A stretch of DNA of 64,000 nt, from NCBI RefSeq assembly GCF_024699945.1, contig NZ_JAJOMY010000001.1:2859001-2923000 (forward strand), written 5' to 3'. The translations under genes and the position numbers were made by a program. Numbering within the stretch: the first letter of the stretch is position 1; every line of letters begins with the position of its first letter. Source of the DNA: Phenylobacterium sp. J426 (lineage in GTDB: Bacteria; Pseudomonadota; Alphaproteobacteria; Caulobacterales; Caulobacteraceae). Shown in pieces: positions 31,210 through 41,618 of this stretch. Below the pieces are notes generated by a model. That model searched no databases. It saw only the letters and a program-made list of their open reading frames with translations, and had not been told where the DNA came from.

Positions 31210-32183
31210 AGGAGGTGAAGACGCTCTGGGTGGACAAGGCCGAGGACGGGGTGCGACTGGATCGCTGGTTCAAGCGGCGCTGGCCGCATTTGAACCACAT
31301 CCAGCTCCAGAAGCTGACGCGATCAGGTCAGATCCGCGTTGACGGCGCCCGCGCCAAGCCCGACACCCGTCTCACCGCCGGATCGCAGGTGCGTGTGCCG
31401 CCGCTGCCCGACGCGCCCGCACCCCGCGCCAAGGGTGAGCTCGACCCGCGGGACATCGCCTACGCCAAGAGCCTGGTGATCTACGAGGATGAAGACGTGC
31501 TCGCCCTCAACAAGCCCTCGGGGCTGGCCGTGCAGGGCGGCACCAAGACCACCCGCCACATCGACGGCCTGCTCTCGGCCTGGGGCGAGGGGATGGAGCG
31601 GCCGCGGCTGGTCCACCGTCTCGACCGCGACACCTCGGGTGTCCTGGTGCTGGGGAAGTCGCCGGCGGCCGCCGCGAAGCTTGCGGGCGCCTTCGCCAAG
31701 CGGAAGACGCAGAAGATCTACTGGGCCCTGGTCGCCGGCCTGCCGAAGCCGGGCGACGGCGTTCTGGATCTGCCGCTGGCCAAGAAAGGCGTCGGCGATC
31801 GCGAGATGATGGCGCCGGCCGATCCCAAGGATCCGCGCGCTGAGAGCGCCGAGACCGAGTTCGTCACGCTCGCCCGCGCCGCCGACAAGGTGGCCTGGAT
31901 GGCGCTGTGGCCGCACACCGGCCGCACGCACCAGCTGCGGGCCCACATGCTGGCCATGGGGCACCCGATCCTGGGCGACCCGAAGTACAAGACCGAGGCG
32001 TCCGGCGAACTCTCGGGCGAGCTGAAGCTGCAGCTCCACGCGCGGCGGCTCGTGCTGCCGCATCCCTCGCGCGGGATGCTGCTGCTGGAGGCTCCTCTCG
32101 GCAAGGAGATGAAGGCCGGCTTCGAGCGTTTCGGCTTCGACGAGCATGAGGCCGACCCCGAGCCGTTTGGCCGGCGGCGTTAG
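31206..32183 (+). CDS. RluA/RluC-type pseudouridine synthase with S4 domain
   Basis: 325 residues from ATG 31206 (ATGA overlap with crcB; the longer upstream frame is rejected). S4 RNA-binding domain at about 10-65 (VRLDRWFKRRWPHLNHIQLQKLTRSGQIRVDG-like motifs). Catalytic RLVHRLDRDTSGVLVLGKS, then HTGRTHQLRAHML and GDPKYK. Probably the RluC-like 23S rRNA enzyme, by architecture and its position beside the ATP12 gene. Confidence 0.9.
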   Translation: MKEVKTLWVDKAEDGVRLDRWFKRRWPHLNHIQLQKLTRSGQIRVDGARAKPDTRLTAGSQVRVPPLPDAPAPRAKGELDPRDIAYAKSLVIYEDEDVLALNKPSGLAVQGGTKTTRHIDGLLSAWGEGMERPRLVHRLDRDTSGVLVLGKSPAAAAKLAGAFAKRKTQKIYWALVAGLPKPGDGVLDLPLAKKGVGDREMMAPADPKDPRAESAETEFVTLARAADKVAWMALWPHTGRTHQLRAHMLAMGHPILGDPKYKTEASGELSGELKLQLHARRLVLPHPSRGMLLLEAPLGKEMKAGFERFGFDEHEADPEPFGRRR

Positions 32184-32203
32184 GCGAGATCCAGGAGCGC
32201 AAC

Positions 32204-32935
32204 GTGGTGGTGAAGGGTTTCGTTGAGCCGGGCGAGAAGCCCAGGCGGTTCTACAAGGATGTCGCCGTGGCGCCGACGGAGGGCGGCTTCGGCATCCAGT
32301 TGGACAGCCGCAACCTGCGCACGCCGAAGGGGCGGGTGTTCCTCGCTCCCGCCCGGGCGATCGCGGAGCAGGTGGCGGAGGAATGGGCGGCTCAGGGCGA
32401 GCACCTGGAGTTGGCCAAGATGCACGCGAACCGGCTGGCCAACACGGCTCTGGAAGCGATTCCGGGCAACCGGGACGCCGTCGCCGACCAGATGGCCCAG
32501 TACGCGGGCGCGGACCTGGTCTGCTATTTCGCCGAAGCACCCGCGGCGCTCGTCGACCGACAGACCGCGGCGTGGGGCCCGCTGCTGGAGCGGGCTGAGG
32601 CGGAGGAGGGGCTCATCTTCGTCCGAGCCGAAGGGATCGTGCACCGCGATCAGCCGCCGGAAACGCTTGCCCGCATGCGGGCGCTGGCGCTGGAGCTCGA
32701 TGATTTCACGTTGGCGGGGTTCGCATTCGGCGCCGCTCTCTTCGGTTCCACGGTCCTAGCGACGGCCCTCCTCCGCGGCTGGGTCAGCGGGGCGGAAGCG
32801 TTCGAGTTGTCCCGAGTCGACGAGGCCTTCCAGGAGGAGAAGTGGGGCATCGACGCCGAGGCCGCGGAGCGCGCCGACCGGCTCCGCGGGGAGGCGACCG
32901 TCCTGGATCGCTGGTTTCGCGGTCTGAGGGCGTAA
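32204..32935 (+). CDS. ATP12 family F1-ATPase assembly chaperone
   Basis: 243 residues starting GTG 32204 after AGGAG. KPRRFYKDVAVAPTEGGFGIQLD, EWAAQGEHLELAKMHANRLANTA and FGAALFGSTVLATAL are ATP12 (PF07542) motifs. In mitochondria ATP12 escorts the F1 alpha subunit; homologues are confined to alphaproteobacteria, supporting the taxonomic call. Confidence 0.88.
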   Translation: MVVKGFVEPGEKPRRFYKDVAVAPTEGGFGIQLDSRNLRTPKGRVFLAPARAIAEQVAEEWAAQGEHLELAKMHANRLANTALEAIPGNRDAVADQMAQYAGADLVCYFAEAPAALVDRQTAAWGPLLERAEAEEGLIFVRAEGIVHRDQPPETLARMRALALELDDFTLAGFAFGAALFGSTVLATALLRGWVSGAEAFELSRVDEAFQEEKWGIDAEAAERADRLRGEATVLDRWFRGLRA

Positions 32936-33019
32936 CCTTAACCGCTCCGCGCTGGCGCCTGGCTTGCGCCGAAACGCTCGTCCGGATGGCGATTGTGCCG
33001 CTCCGGCACGGAGTTTGGC

Positions 33020-33754
33020 GTGGTGTCCAGCGTCACGAGCCCGAAGCATCTCTCCGCCGGCCGGTGGCTGGTCGCTTCCGTGCGCCCAACGCCCGCGTCC
33101 AACTCCGAGACGACCCAGAAGAAGGCGGAAGGGGCGCGGGAAGGCCGGGGGACCGAGAACCGCGTCGAGAACGCCTCCGGGCGTGTCGTGGGCGACAAGG
33201 CCGAACTCTCGTCGGCCGCCATGGCGGCTCTGCTCCGCGTTCAGGAGCGGCGCGCGACCAGCGACATCATCGACCGGCTGGAGGACGTTCTGGGGGGCGT
33301 TCTCGAACGGCTGGCCGAGCGCTGGGAGAGCAGGAAGCCCAAGCCGCCGGAGCCCCACGACCCGCCCCCTTCGCCGCCGGTCGTTCAGCCGCCCGTCGTC
33401 CAGCCGCCGCCCGTCGTGCAGCCGCCCCCTGTCGTGCAGCCGTCGCCCGTGGCGGTGGTCGATGATCCGGCGCCCGTGCGCTATCTCGAGGGCGTGCTCG
33501 AGCGCCTGCGCGCGCCGTCGCCGAGCGAACGGTCGGAGCTGCCGTTCTCGCAGCGCGCGGAGAACCGGCGGAAGCCCGCGGCGCCGGTCGCGCCGGTCGG
33601 CTTTGGGGCGTTCTACACTCCGGGCGTCTTCACCCTGGCTCAAGCCGGCGCCATGCGCACCGTGAGCCAGGGCCAGGCTGGGCTCGCCCTGCTGCAGGCC
33701 GCCGCCTACGCGCGCGCTCCAGCGAACCTCTTCCGCATCAACACCTTCGCCTGA
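33020..33754 (+). CDS. Hypothetical protein with Pro/Val repeats
   Basis: About 244 residues from GTG 33020 (GTG 33023 and TTG 32993 are alternatives). A charged N-terminal half with a predicted helix LEDVLGGVLERLAERW, then four VVQPP(P) repeats at about residues 118-142, then a second helix VRYLEGVLERLRAPS resembling the first. The C-terminus has alternating hydrophobic segments without a TM. No family recognised; the two similar LE-VL-GVLERL helices flanking the Pro linker suggest an oligomerising scaffold. Confidence 0.55.
   Translation: MVSSVTSPKHLSAGRWLVASVRPTPASNSETTQKKAEGAREGRGTENRVENASGRVVGDKAELSSAAMAALLRVQERRATSDIIDRLEDVLGGVLERLAERWESRKPKPPEPHDPPPSPPVVQPPVVQPPPVVQPPPVVQPSPVAVVDDPAPVRYLEGVLERLRAPSPSERSELPFSQRAENRRKPAAPVAPVGFGAFYTPGVFTLAQAGAMRTVSQGQAGLALLQAAAYARAPANLFRINTFA
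33376..33443 (+). repeat. Short tandem repeat coding VVQPP(P)
   Basis: Four imperfect 15-18-base units of the form GTCGT(T/C/G)CAGCCGCC(C/G) code the VVQPP(P) linker of the surrounding gene. Being in-frame and low complexity, it is probably unstable in length between strains. Confidence 0.7.
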
Positions 33755-33840
33755 CCAGCTTCCGCGCGGCTCACCCCGCGTGAGCTTGCGTGGGCGGATG
33801 GTCCCGACTACGCCTTGGCCGGCGTAGATAGGGGTCGTTC

Positions 33841-35373
33841 GTGAAGCACATCCTGGAAGAGCTCGAGAAGCGCCGCGAGGAAGCCCGCCAGGGCGGCGGC
33901 GAGAAGCGAATCGCCGCCCAGCACGCCAAGGGCAAGCTGACGGCCCGCGAACGCATCGATCTCCTGCTCGACGAGGGCTCGTTCGAAGAGTTCGACATGT
34001 TCGTCGAGCACCGCGTGACCGAGTTCGGGATGGACAAGAACCGCATACCTGGCGATGGCGTCGTCACTGGCTGGGGCACGATCAACGGCCGCGTGGTCTA
34101 CGTCTTCTCGAAGGATTTCACAGTCTTCGGCGGGTCGCTGTCGAGCGCGCACGCCGAGAAGATCCTCAAGGTCCAACGTCAGGCGCTTAAGGTCGGCGCG
34201 CCGATCATCGGCCTGTTCGACGCCGGCGGCGCCCGCATCCAGGAGGGCGTCGCGGCGCTGGGCGGCTACGCCGACATCTTCCTCGAGAACACCCTGGCTT
34301 CGGGCGTCATCCCGCAGATCAGCGTAATCATGGGCCCGTGCGCCGGCGGCGACGTCTATTCCCCCGCGATCACCGACTTCATCTTCATGGTGAAGGACAC
34401 GTCCTACATGTACGTGACGGGACCCGACGTGGTGAAGACCGTCACCCACGAGGAGGTCAGCCACGAGGAGCTGGGCGGCTACCGCGTCCACGCGCTGAAG
34501 TCTGGAGTCGCCGACGGAGCGTTCGAGAATGATCTCGAGGCCCTGACCCAGGTCCGCCGGCTGATTGACTTCCTGCCGCTGTCCAACCGTGAGAAGCCGC
34601 CGGTGCGGCAGAGCTTCGACGATCCGGAGCGGGCAGAGGCTTCGCTGGACACCCTGGTGCCCGCAAACCCGAACAAGCCCTACGACATGAAGGAGCTGAT
34701 CCTGAAGGTCGTGGACGAGGCCGACTTCTTCGAAATCTCGCCCGACTTCGCGAAGAACATCGTGGTGGGATTCGGCCGCATGGACGGCCAGACCGTGGGC
34801 ATCGTGGCCAACCAGCCGCAGACGCTCGCGGGCGTTCTGGACATCGACAGCTCACGCAAGGGCGCTCGCTTCGTCCGCTTTTGCGACGCCTTCGAGATCC
34901 CGATCGTCACCTTCGTCGACGTGCCGGGCTTCATGCCGGGCACCAAGCAGGAGCAGGGCGGGCTGATCCGCCACGGCGCGAAGCTGCTGTTCGCCTACGC
35001 CGAGGCCACCGTCCCGAAGATCACCGTCATCACCCGCAAGGCCTATGGCGGCGCCTATGACGTGATGAGCTCCAAGCACATCCGCGGCGACGTGAACTAC
35101 GCCTGGCCGACGGCCGAGATCGCGGTGATGGGCTCGAAGGGCGCCGTGGAGATCATCTTCCGCGCCGAAATCGGCGATCCCGACGCCATCGCGGCGCGGG
35201 AGGCGGAGTACAAGGCGCGCTTCGCCAACCCATTCGTCGCCGCCTCACGCGGCTATATCGACGACGTGATCATGCCGCACGGCACGCGCCGCCGGATCGT
35301 GCGGGCGCTGAAGAGCCTGAAGGGCAAGCAGCTCCAGAACCCCTGGAAGAAGCACGACAACATCCCGCTGTAG
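33841..35373 (+). CDS. pccB: Propionyl-CoA carboxylase beta subunit (carboxyltransferase)
   Basis: 510 residues from GTG 33841 behind [66 protein letters not shown] and the oxyanion-hole regions are those of PccB. It transfers CO2 from carboxybiotin to propionyl-CoA, feeding methylmalonyl-CoA to the TCA cycle. The alpha partner lies 3.8 kb downstream. An acetyl-CoA role is less likely given the conserved PccB length and motifs. Confidence 0.92.
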   Translation: MKHILEELEKRREEARQGGGEKRIAAQHAKGKLTARERIDLLLDEGSFEEFDMFVEHRVTEFGMDKNRIPGDGVVTGWGTINGRVVYVFSKDFTVFGGSLSSAHAEKILKVQRQALKVGAPIIGLFDAGGARIQEGVAALGGYADIFLENTLASGVIPQISVIMGPCAGGDVYSPAITDFIFMVKDTSYMYVTGPDVVKTVTHEEVSHEELGGYRVHALKSGVADGAFENDLEALTQVRRLIDFLPLSNREKPPVRQSFDDPERAEASLDTLVPANPNKPYDMKELILKVVDEADFFEISPDFAKNIVVGFGRMDGQTVGIVANQPQTLAGVLDIDSSRKGARFVRFCDAFEIPIVTFVDVPGFMPGTKQEQGGLIRHGAKLLFAYAEATVPKITVITRKAYGGAYDVMSSKHIRGDVNYAWPTAEIAVMGSKGAVEIIFRAEIGDPDAIAAREAEYKARFANPFVAASRGYIDDVIMPHGTRRRIVRALKSLKGKQLQNPWKKHDNIPL

Positions 35374-35470
35374 GCCGTTCCGTCGGGTCCCCGCGTCGTT
35401 TCCCGGAACAACCCTCGCTGTCCCTTGTTCTGCCAGGAAGCCCAATGCCTGCAGAACAGGAGGATTCCCC

Positions 35471-36821
35471 ATGCCCGACCGGTGGAACGAGGATCGCGAA
35501 CGGCGTGAGCGCAACTGGCGCAACGAGGCCTATGGCCGGGGCGGCGACGAGCAGCGGTCCGACCCGCGCCAGGGCCGCCTATGGCAGGAAGACCGCAGCT
35601 TCGGCGACGAGCGCGGCGGCCCGACGGGCGGCTATGGCGCGGAGGCTGGCTTCAGCGGCCGCGACGGGTACGAAAGCAGCTACCGCTCGAGCCGCGACCG
35701 TTATGCCGCGCGATTCGAGGGCCGCGACCGAGATCGAGTGTTCGGCGAGCGGGACACCGGCGCGGAGTACAACCGGTCGAACGTGCGGTCCGGCGGTGGA
35801 GCCTACGGGGCCGGCGGGTCCTATCGCGGCGGCCAGAGCTACGGCCGCGGCGCCGGCGGTGGCCGAGACCACCGCGGCGGCGAGGGGGCGGCCCGAGTGG
35901 CAGGACCGCGACTACCAGGGCGTGAGCCCCGCCTACGAGAACGGTGAGTACGACCTCGAGCGCCGCCGCGGCATGCGCTTCGAAAGCCAGGACTACACGC
36001 ACGGCGGCCGGTTCTACGGCGACGATCAACGACAGCCGATCTATCGTCACGAGTACGGCCAGGGCGGTCGCGAATACGGCGACGTTCCGCACGGCTACGA
36101 CGCAGACCGCGACTTGGAGCGTCGCTACGCGCGCGAGATGCAGCGGCCGGCTTCCGGCGGAACCGGCGGCTACGACTTCGAGCGCGGCTATGGCGACGGC
36201 GGCCGTGGCGACGAGCGGCAGGGTGTCCGTGACTGGCAGCGGGGCGACGACCGTAGCGACCGTGGCCGCGGGACGGGCGGCGGGTTCCTGCAGCGGGCCA
36301 AGAGTTGGCTCGGGGAGGCGGTCGACGAGGTCCGTCGCGACCTATCCGGCGAGCGCGGCCAAGACGATCGCGGCGGCCAGCGCTACAGCTCGGACTACAG
36401 TCGCGAGGCGCGATGGAGCGACGACCGCGGCCACCGCGGGCGGGGCCCGAAGGATTACAAGCGGTCGGACGAGCGGATCAGCGATGATGCCCACCAGCGT
36501 CTGACGGACGATTCCTGGCTCGACGCCTCCAACATCAACGTCTCGGTCTCGGGCGGTGAGGTGACGCTTTCCGGGACCGTGGAGAACCGCGAGGCCAAGC
36601 ACCGCGCGGAACGCTGCGTCGAGGACATCCCGGGTGTGCGCCACGTGCAGAACAACTTGCGCATCGACCAGGGCTCTTTCTTCACCAGCCCGGCCAGCGG
36701 CTACGGCGACAGCGTGCTCGAGGCCCAGATGCGCAAGGACGCCGGGGACGCGAACGCCAACGGCGGGACCAAGCCGGCTGACGATGCCGCGGCGACCCGG
36801 TCGACCACGCGCCGAACCTAA
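35471..36821 (+). CDS. BON-domain protein with Arg/Gly/Tyr-rich N-terminus (frameshift)
   Basis: Starts MPDRWNEDRERRERNW at 35471 behind AGGAGG. Removing one G from the GGGGG at 35884-35888 joins it to the long frame ending at 36821, giving about 449 residues. The first ~330 are low-complexity Arg/Gly/Tyr/Asp with RGY/GYG motifs. A BON domain follows (ISDDAHQRLTDDSWLDASNINVSVSGGEVTLSGTVENREAKHRAE region), a fold that binds membranes or ligands. Usually envelope-stress associated. The frameshift is probably technical. Confidence 0.78.
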
Positions 36822-36826
36822 GCCGC

Positions 36827-37624
36827 CTAGTAGGCGAAGGCCCGATAGGTCTCTTCCGGCTGCGCCGCCTCGGCCTTCGTCTCGAAGACCGGGTTGTGGC
36901 GCAGCCACCGCCGGGCGCGCTCCGGCAGCGCCACCAACACCTCGGCCGGGACGCGGATGCTGACCTCCGGCCGGTGGAGCCAACGGCGGGAATAGCCGAT
37001 CACCACCATCGGCCGCGGCGCGCCCGTGCGGTTGGGCGTGCCGCGGTGGATGTGGCGCACGTCGCGGATCATGACATCGCCCCGGTCCATGTAGGCCTTT
37101 ACCAACGGGGTTTCGCCGCTGGCGACCTTGGCCATGCCCTCCTCCTTCGAGAGCATGTGGGTGCCCGGTGCGTATTCCATCGGCCCGTTGGCGTCGGTGA
37201 CGTCCACCAGCGGGAAGTTCACCGCCAGCTGGTAAGGCGGGGTCTCGGCGCCGCTCTCCGGGAACAGCAGCTGGGTGTCGCGGTGCAGGTCCTGGTGCTC
37301 GGAGCCAAGCAGCGGCGTGTCGCTGGCCAGCTGGCACATGACGCCGTCGGCGCCGACCAGCGCCTCGACCACGGCCATGATCGCGTCGTTGTCGACGATG
37401 GCTGGATCAGCCCACAGATCCTGGAACGGCAGGGTGACGTAGTAGCGGTGCGCGCCGCGGTTGGGATTGTCGCCCTCACGGCGCACAGCAGCTGCCAGCA
37501 ACGGCCCGAAGGCGGCGTTCCAGGCGTCGATGGTCTCAACGGGGATCAGCCCTTTGAGGATGGTGGCGCTCGTCTCGCGCACCTCGTCGGCATGGGCGCG
37601 GGCTTGGTCGACGGTGAGCTTCAT
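36827..37624 (-). CDS. Phytanoyl-CoA dioxygenase (PhyH) family protein
   Basis: 265 residues. Fe(II)/2-oxoglutarate oxygenase fold with the HxD pair in SEHQDLHRDTQLLF, and MIRDVRHIHRGTPNRTG supplying the distal His and the Arg that would hold 2-oxoglutarate. The substrate is unknown. It ends six bases from the convergent BON gene and follows the kinase gene leftward. Confidence 0.85.
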   Translation of the reverse strand: MKLTVDQARAHADEVRETSATILKGLIPVETIDAWNAAFGPLLAAAVRREGDNPNRGAHRYYVTLPFQDLWADPAIVDNDAIMAVVEALVGADGVMCQLASDTPLLGSEHQDLHRDTQLLFPESGAETPPYQLAVNFPLVDVTDANGPMEYAPGTHMLSKEEGMAKVASGETPLVKAYMDRGDVMIRDVRHIHRGTPNRTGAPRPMVVIGYSRRWLHRPEVSIRVPAEVLVALPERARRWLRHNPVFETKAEAAQPEETYRAFAY

Positions 37625-37715
37625 GGCGGTGTCCGGCTGCAGTTCCGGAACGATAACGCCACGCGAACTGCCAAGCTTGCAGCGCGGATCGTCGCAGGCG
37701 CAGCACCATCCACAG

Positions 37716-38588
37716 CTACCGATCGGCCAGAGCCTCTCTCAGCGTTCGCCGCGACAGCTGGGCGATTTCGGGATGACTGGCGCGATAGAACGGGATCTGC
37801 ACCAGACTGATCGAGAGCGCCCAGGCGCGTGCGCGGGTCCAGACGGCGTCGTCCGCGCACGCTGCGCGCCGGAAGCGCTCGCGCGTGCGCGCGTCGAAGA
37901 TCATCCAGGCGACAGCTAGGTCGCAGGCGGGATCCCCGAGGCCAAGCCCGCCGAAGTCGATGACGGCGGAGAGCCGCCCGTCGAGAGCCAGGATGTTGCC
38001 TTCGTGCAGATCGCCGTGCAGCCACACCGGCGGCCCTTCATGCTCCGGCGCGCTCGCCAGTTCGGCCCAAGCCGCCGTGACGATCTCGACGTCGAGTTCA
38101 TCCGCCGCCTCGGCGATGGATTCGCGCGTGACCCTGTCCCGCTGCCGAAGCGGGACACCGCGATAGAAGTTGTGCGGACCGGGCTCCGGGCCACCGGCCG
38201 TATCGATCCCCTGCAGGGCAGCGATGAACGCCGCCAAGTCGTTGGCGACGACCGCGTCGTCCAGCAGCACGGGCGGCAAGGGCTCGCCGTCGATCCAGCG
38301 AGAGACCGTCCACCGCCACGGATAGCCCTCGGCCGGCTGACCGAGCCCCAGCGGTGTGGGGACCGGGAGGGGCAGGTGGGGCGCGAGCCGCGGCAGCCAG
38401 GCGTGCTCCTTCTCGGCCTGCCCGGCCGCCCACCCGACGCGCGGGAGGCGCGCGGCCAAGTGATCCCCAAGCCGGAAGATCGCGTTGTCCGTTCCGCCGT
38501 GGCGGATCGGCGTCAACGGCAGGTCGGCCCAGGCGGGGAACTGCGCTTGCAGCAGTTGGCGGACCAGGCCGACGTCGACCCTGCGCAC
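37716..38588 (-). CDS. Aminoglycoside phosphotransferase-like kinase
   Basis: 290 residues from GTG 38588. The APH fold has WLHGDLHEGNILALDG (catalytic loop HGDxxxxN) and AVIDFGGLGLGDPACDLA (DFG-like Mg site). Such genomic APH homologues phosphorylate small alcohols or antibiotics; the substrate cannot be inferred, and I do not claim resistance. It starts 25 bases after msrB ends, on the same strand. Confidence 0.85.
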   Translation of the reverse strand: MRRVDVGLVRQLLQAQFPAWADLPLTPIRHGGTDNAIFRLGDHLAARLPRVGWAAGQAEKEHAWLPRLAPHLPLPVPTPLGLGQPAEGYPWRWTVSRWIDGEPLPPVLLDDAVVANDLAAFIAALQGIDTAGGPEPGPHNFYRGVPLRQRDRVTRESIAEAADELDVEIVTAAWAELASAPEHEGPPVWLHGDLHEGNILALDGRLSAVIDFGGLGLGDPACDLAVAWMIFDARTRERFRRAACADDAVWTRARAWALSISLVQIPFYRASHPEIAQLSRRTLREALADR

Positions 38589-38612
38589 TTGGCGGTCCAG
38601 CCTCCGCTCCGG

Positions 38613-39111
38613 CTAGTCGCCGAGCGTGGCCAGCAGGGCGGCATTGTCGCCGCGATGCATCGGGTCGCGCAGCGGCTGACCGGTGGCCACGAACTCGAGC
38701 GAGACGGAGTTGATGCAGTAGCGCAGGCTGGTCGGGGGGCGGGCCGTCGGGGAAGACGTGGCCCTGGTGGCTGCCGCAGCGGGCGCACAGGGTCTCGATG
38801 CGGACCATGCCGTAGGAGGTGTCGCGGACGCCCCGCACGTGGGTCTCGTCGAACGGCGCCCAGAACGAGGGCCAACCGGTGCCGCTCTCGAACTTGGTCT
38901 GGTGCCGGAACAGCGGCAGGGCGCACAGGCGGCAGCAATAGACGCCGTCGTCCTTCTGATCGAGCAGGCCGCCGCAGAATGGGGCCTCCGTGCCGTGGTG
39001 CAGGAGGACCTCAGCCTCTTCCCGGGTGAGCCCGGCTTCGAGTCGCTTGCGTTCCTCTGCGTCAGGCGGCGAGAGGTCGAAACCGGAAGGGGAGACCGCT
39101 GGCGTGCTCAT
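38613..39111 (-). CDS. msrB: Peptide-methionine (R)-S-oxide reductase MsrB (frameshift)
   Basis: Starts at ATG 39111 (MSTPAVSPSGFDLSPP) and ends at 38613; length 3n+1. Zinc Cys pairs YCCRLCALPLF and CARCGSHQGHVF are in the first frame. The catalytic motif LRYCINSVSLEF is in the next frame after removing one G from GGGGGG at 38734-38739. Corrected length 165 residues. MsrB reduces Met-R-sulfoxide. The frame break is probably a base error. Confidence 0.88.
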
Positions 39112-39209
39112 GGACGCCAATCTAAGGTCGCCGCTTCGCAAGTGAAAGACGCGAAGGCGGGAATGCGCCGCGCGGGTCGCCTTTAAGGACTGTGGGCGTA
39201 AGGGACGGA

Positions 39210-41184
39210 ATGTTTTCGAAGATCCTGATCGCGAACCGGGGCGAGATCGCCGTCCGGATCATCAAGACCTGCCGCCGACTCGGCATCAAGACGGTGGTCG
39301 TCTACTCCGAGGCCGACGCCGACTCGATGGCCGTGGAAATGGCGGACGAGGCGGTCTTCATCGGTCCCCCGCCGGCAGCCCAGAGCTATCTCCTGCAGGA
39401 CAAGATCGTCGAGGCCGTGCGCCGGACCGGCGCCGAGGCGGTGCACCCCGGCTTTGGCTTCCTGTCCGAGAACGCCAGTTTCGCCCGCCGGCTCGCCTCC
39501 GAGAGCATCGTCTTCATCGGCCCGAACCCCAAGGCGATCGAGGCCATGGGCGACAAGATCGAGTCGAAGAAGTTCGCCGCCAAGGCCGGCGTCTCGACCG
39601 TCCCTGGTCATGTCGGCGAGATCGACGACACCGCCCATGCCATCAAGATCTCGGAGGAGATCGGCTACCCGGTGATGATCAAGGCCTCCGCCGGCGGCGG
39701 GGGCAAGGGCATCCGCGTCGCCTGGAACCGCAAGGACGTCGAGGAGGGCTTCCCGGCTGTCCGTGCAGAGGCCAAGGCCAGCTTCGGCGACGACCGGATC
39801 TTCATCGAGAAGTTCATCGAGAGCCCGCGCCACGTTGAGATCCAGGTGCTGGGCGACAAGCATGGCAATGTCGTCCACCTGTTCGAGCGCGAGTGCTCGA
39901 TCCAGCGCCGCAACCAGAAGGTCATCGAGGAAGCGCCCAGCCCGCTGCTCGACGAAAAAGACCCGCAGGGCCATGGGCGACCAAGCCGTCGCGCTCGCCA
40001 GGGCCGTTGATTACGACAGCGCGGGCACGGTCGAGTTCGTCGCCGGCCAGGACCGCAGCTTCTTCTTCCTGGAGATGAACACCCGCCTTCAGGTGGAGCA
40101 TCCGGTGACGGAGATGATCACCGGGGTCGACCTGGTCGAACAGATGATCCGCTCGGCGGCCGGCGAGAAGCTGGCCTTCGCGCAGAAGGACCTGAAGATC
40201 GACGGCTGGGCCATCGAGAGTCGCATCTACGCCGAGGACCCGTACCGCGGCTTCCTGCCGTCCATCGGCCGCCTCGTGCGCTACGAGCCGCCTGTGGAAG
40301 GCGACGCTGGCCAAGCCAGGGTCCGCAACGACGCCGGCGTCCGTGAGGGCGACGAGATCTCGATGTTCTACGACCCGATGATCTCCAAGCTGTCGACCTG
40401 GGCGAAGACGCGCGAGGCGGCAATCGACGCCATGGGCCGGGCGCTGGAGGACTTCCATATCGAGGGGCTGGGCCAGAACATACCGTTCCTGGCCGCCGTC
40501 ATGGACCAGCCCCGGTTCCAGTCCGGCAAGCTCAGCACCAACTACATCAAGGACGAGTTCCCCGACGGCTTCCAAGGCCTGCCGCCGACCGACCTGCAGC
40601 GAGACATCATGGGCGCCGTGGCGCTCTCCATGCACCGCACCCTGCTGGCGCGCTCAGCGCCCGACCAACTGCGCAACGAGTGGATCGAGGTCATCGGCCA
40701 CGAGAAGCGCGCGGTTCGCGTGTCCGTCGAGGGTGAGGTTCTGGTGGTCGAAGGCGAGGGACGTTCGCACAAGCTCACCGACGTCCAGTGGCGCCCGGGC
40801 CAGGCGCTCTTCCGGGCCAGACTGGACGGCAAGCCTTTCACCGTGACGGTCAGGCCGGCGGCGGAGGGCTTCGTCATCCGACACCGGGCCGCGCAGGCCC
40901 ACGTTCTGGTGCTGACCCCGCGCTCGGCCGAGCTGCACGAGAAGCTGCCGCCCAAGAAGGCCGCCGATACCTCCAAGATGGTGCTGTCCCCGATGCCGGG
41001 CTTGGTCGTCTCGATCGACGTTGCTGCTGGACAGGAGGTCAAGACCGGCGAGGTCGTGGCCGTGCTCGAGGCGATGAAGATGCAGAACATCATCCGCGCC
41101 GAGCGCGATGGCACGGTCAAAGCCGTGAACGCCAAATCCGGGGACAGCGTCGCGGCCGACGAGGTTCTGGTAGAGTTCGCCTGA
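39210..41184 (+). CDS. pccA: Propionyl/acetyl-CoA carboxylase alpha subunit, biotin carboxylase-BCCP (frameshift)
   Basis: Starts at ATG 39210 ([18 protein letters not shown]); length 3n+1. Dropping one A from AAAAA at 39955-39959 joins the halves into 657 residues. ATP-grasp biotin carboxylase ([32 protein letters not shown]) and a C-terminal biotinyl domain with LEAMKMQN (biotinylated Lys). It pairs with PccB upstream. The product is ATP-dependent carboxybiotin for propionyl-CoA carboxylation. Confidence 0.92.
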
Positions 41185-41207
41185 TCTCAGAATCGGGCGG
41201 GGGCGCC

Positions 41208-41618
41208 ATGGACGGCCAGCTGGGCTTTTCGGAGCTCTTCCTTTCGGCGAACGGCCGGGCCTCGCGGCTGCCTTCGGTGGTCGCGGCCGTGGTCCTCCTC
41301 GGTCTCGCCGCGCTCTACGAGGCGCTGGTCGAGGACATGCTGCCCCGGCTGCTGACGGGCTGGCTGATCTATCCGGCGCTGATCTATTGCGGCGCCTGTG
41401 TGCTGTCGAAGCGGCTGCATGACCGTGGACGCTCCGGTTGGTGGGCGGCGCTGATCCTGCTGTCCATCGCGGCGTGCTGGCCGCACCCAGCGAACTTCCT
41501 CGACTTCGCGTTCTTCCTGGTCCTGCTTTGGGCGGTGGTCGAGCTGGCGGTGATGCCAGGGGAGCCAGGCGCCAACCGGTACGGCGCCAATCCGCTCCGC
41601 CCGCTTGCGCCGGTCTAG
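41208..41618 (+). CDS. DUF805 membrane protein
   Basis: 136 residues from ATG 41208. Opens with [15 protein letters not shown], has about four TM segments, and the DUF805 hallmark [16 protein letters not shown]. Family function unknown. Its stop overlaps the stop of lipB on the other strand (CTAG). Confidence 0.85.
   Translation: MDGQLGFSELFLSANGRASRLPSVVAAVVLLGLAALYEALVEDMLPRLLTGWLIYPALIYCGACVLSKRLHDRGRSGWWAALILLSIAACWPHPANFLDFAFFLVLLWAVVELAVMPGEPGANRYGANPLRPLAPV

Noticed and set aside
37716-38588. Antibiotic-resistance kinase
   Set aside because: APH fold is clear but genomic members have varied substrates; no resistance context.
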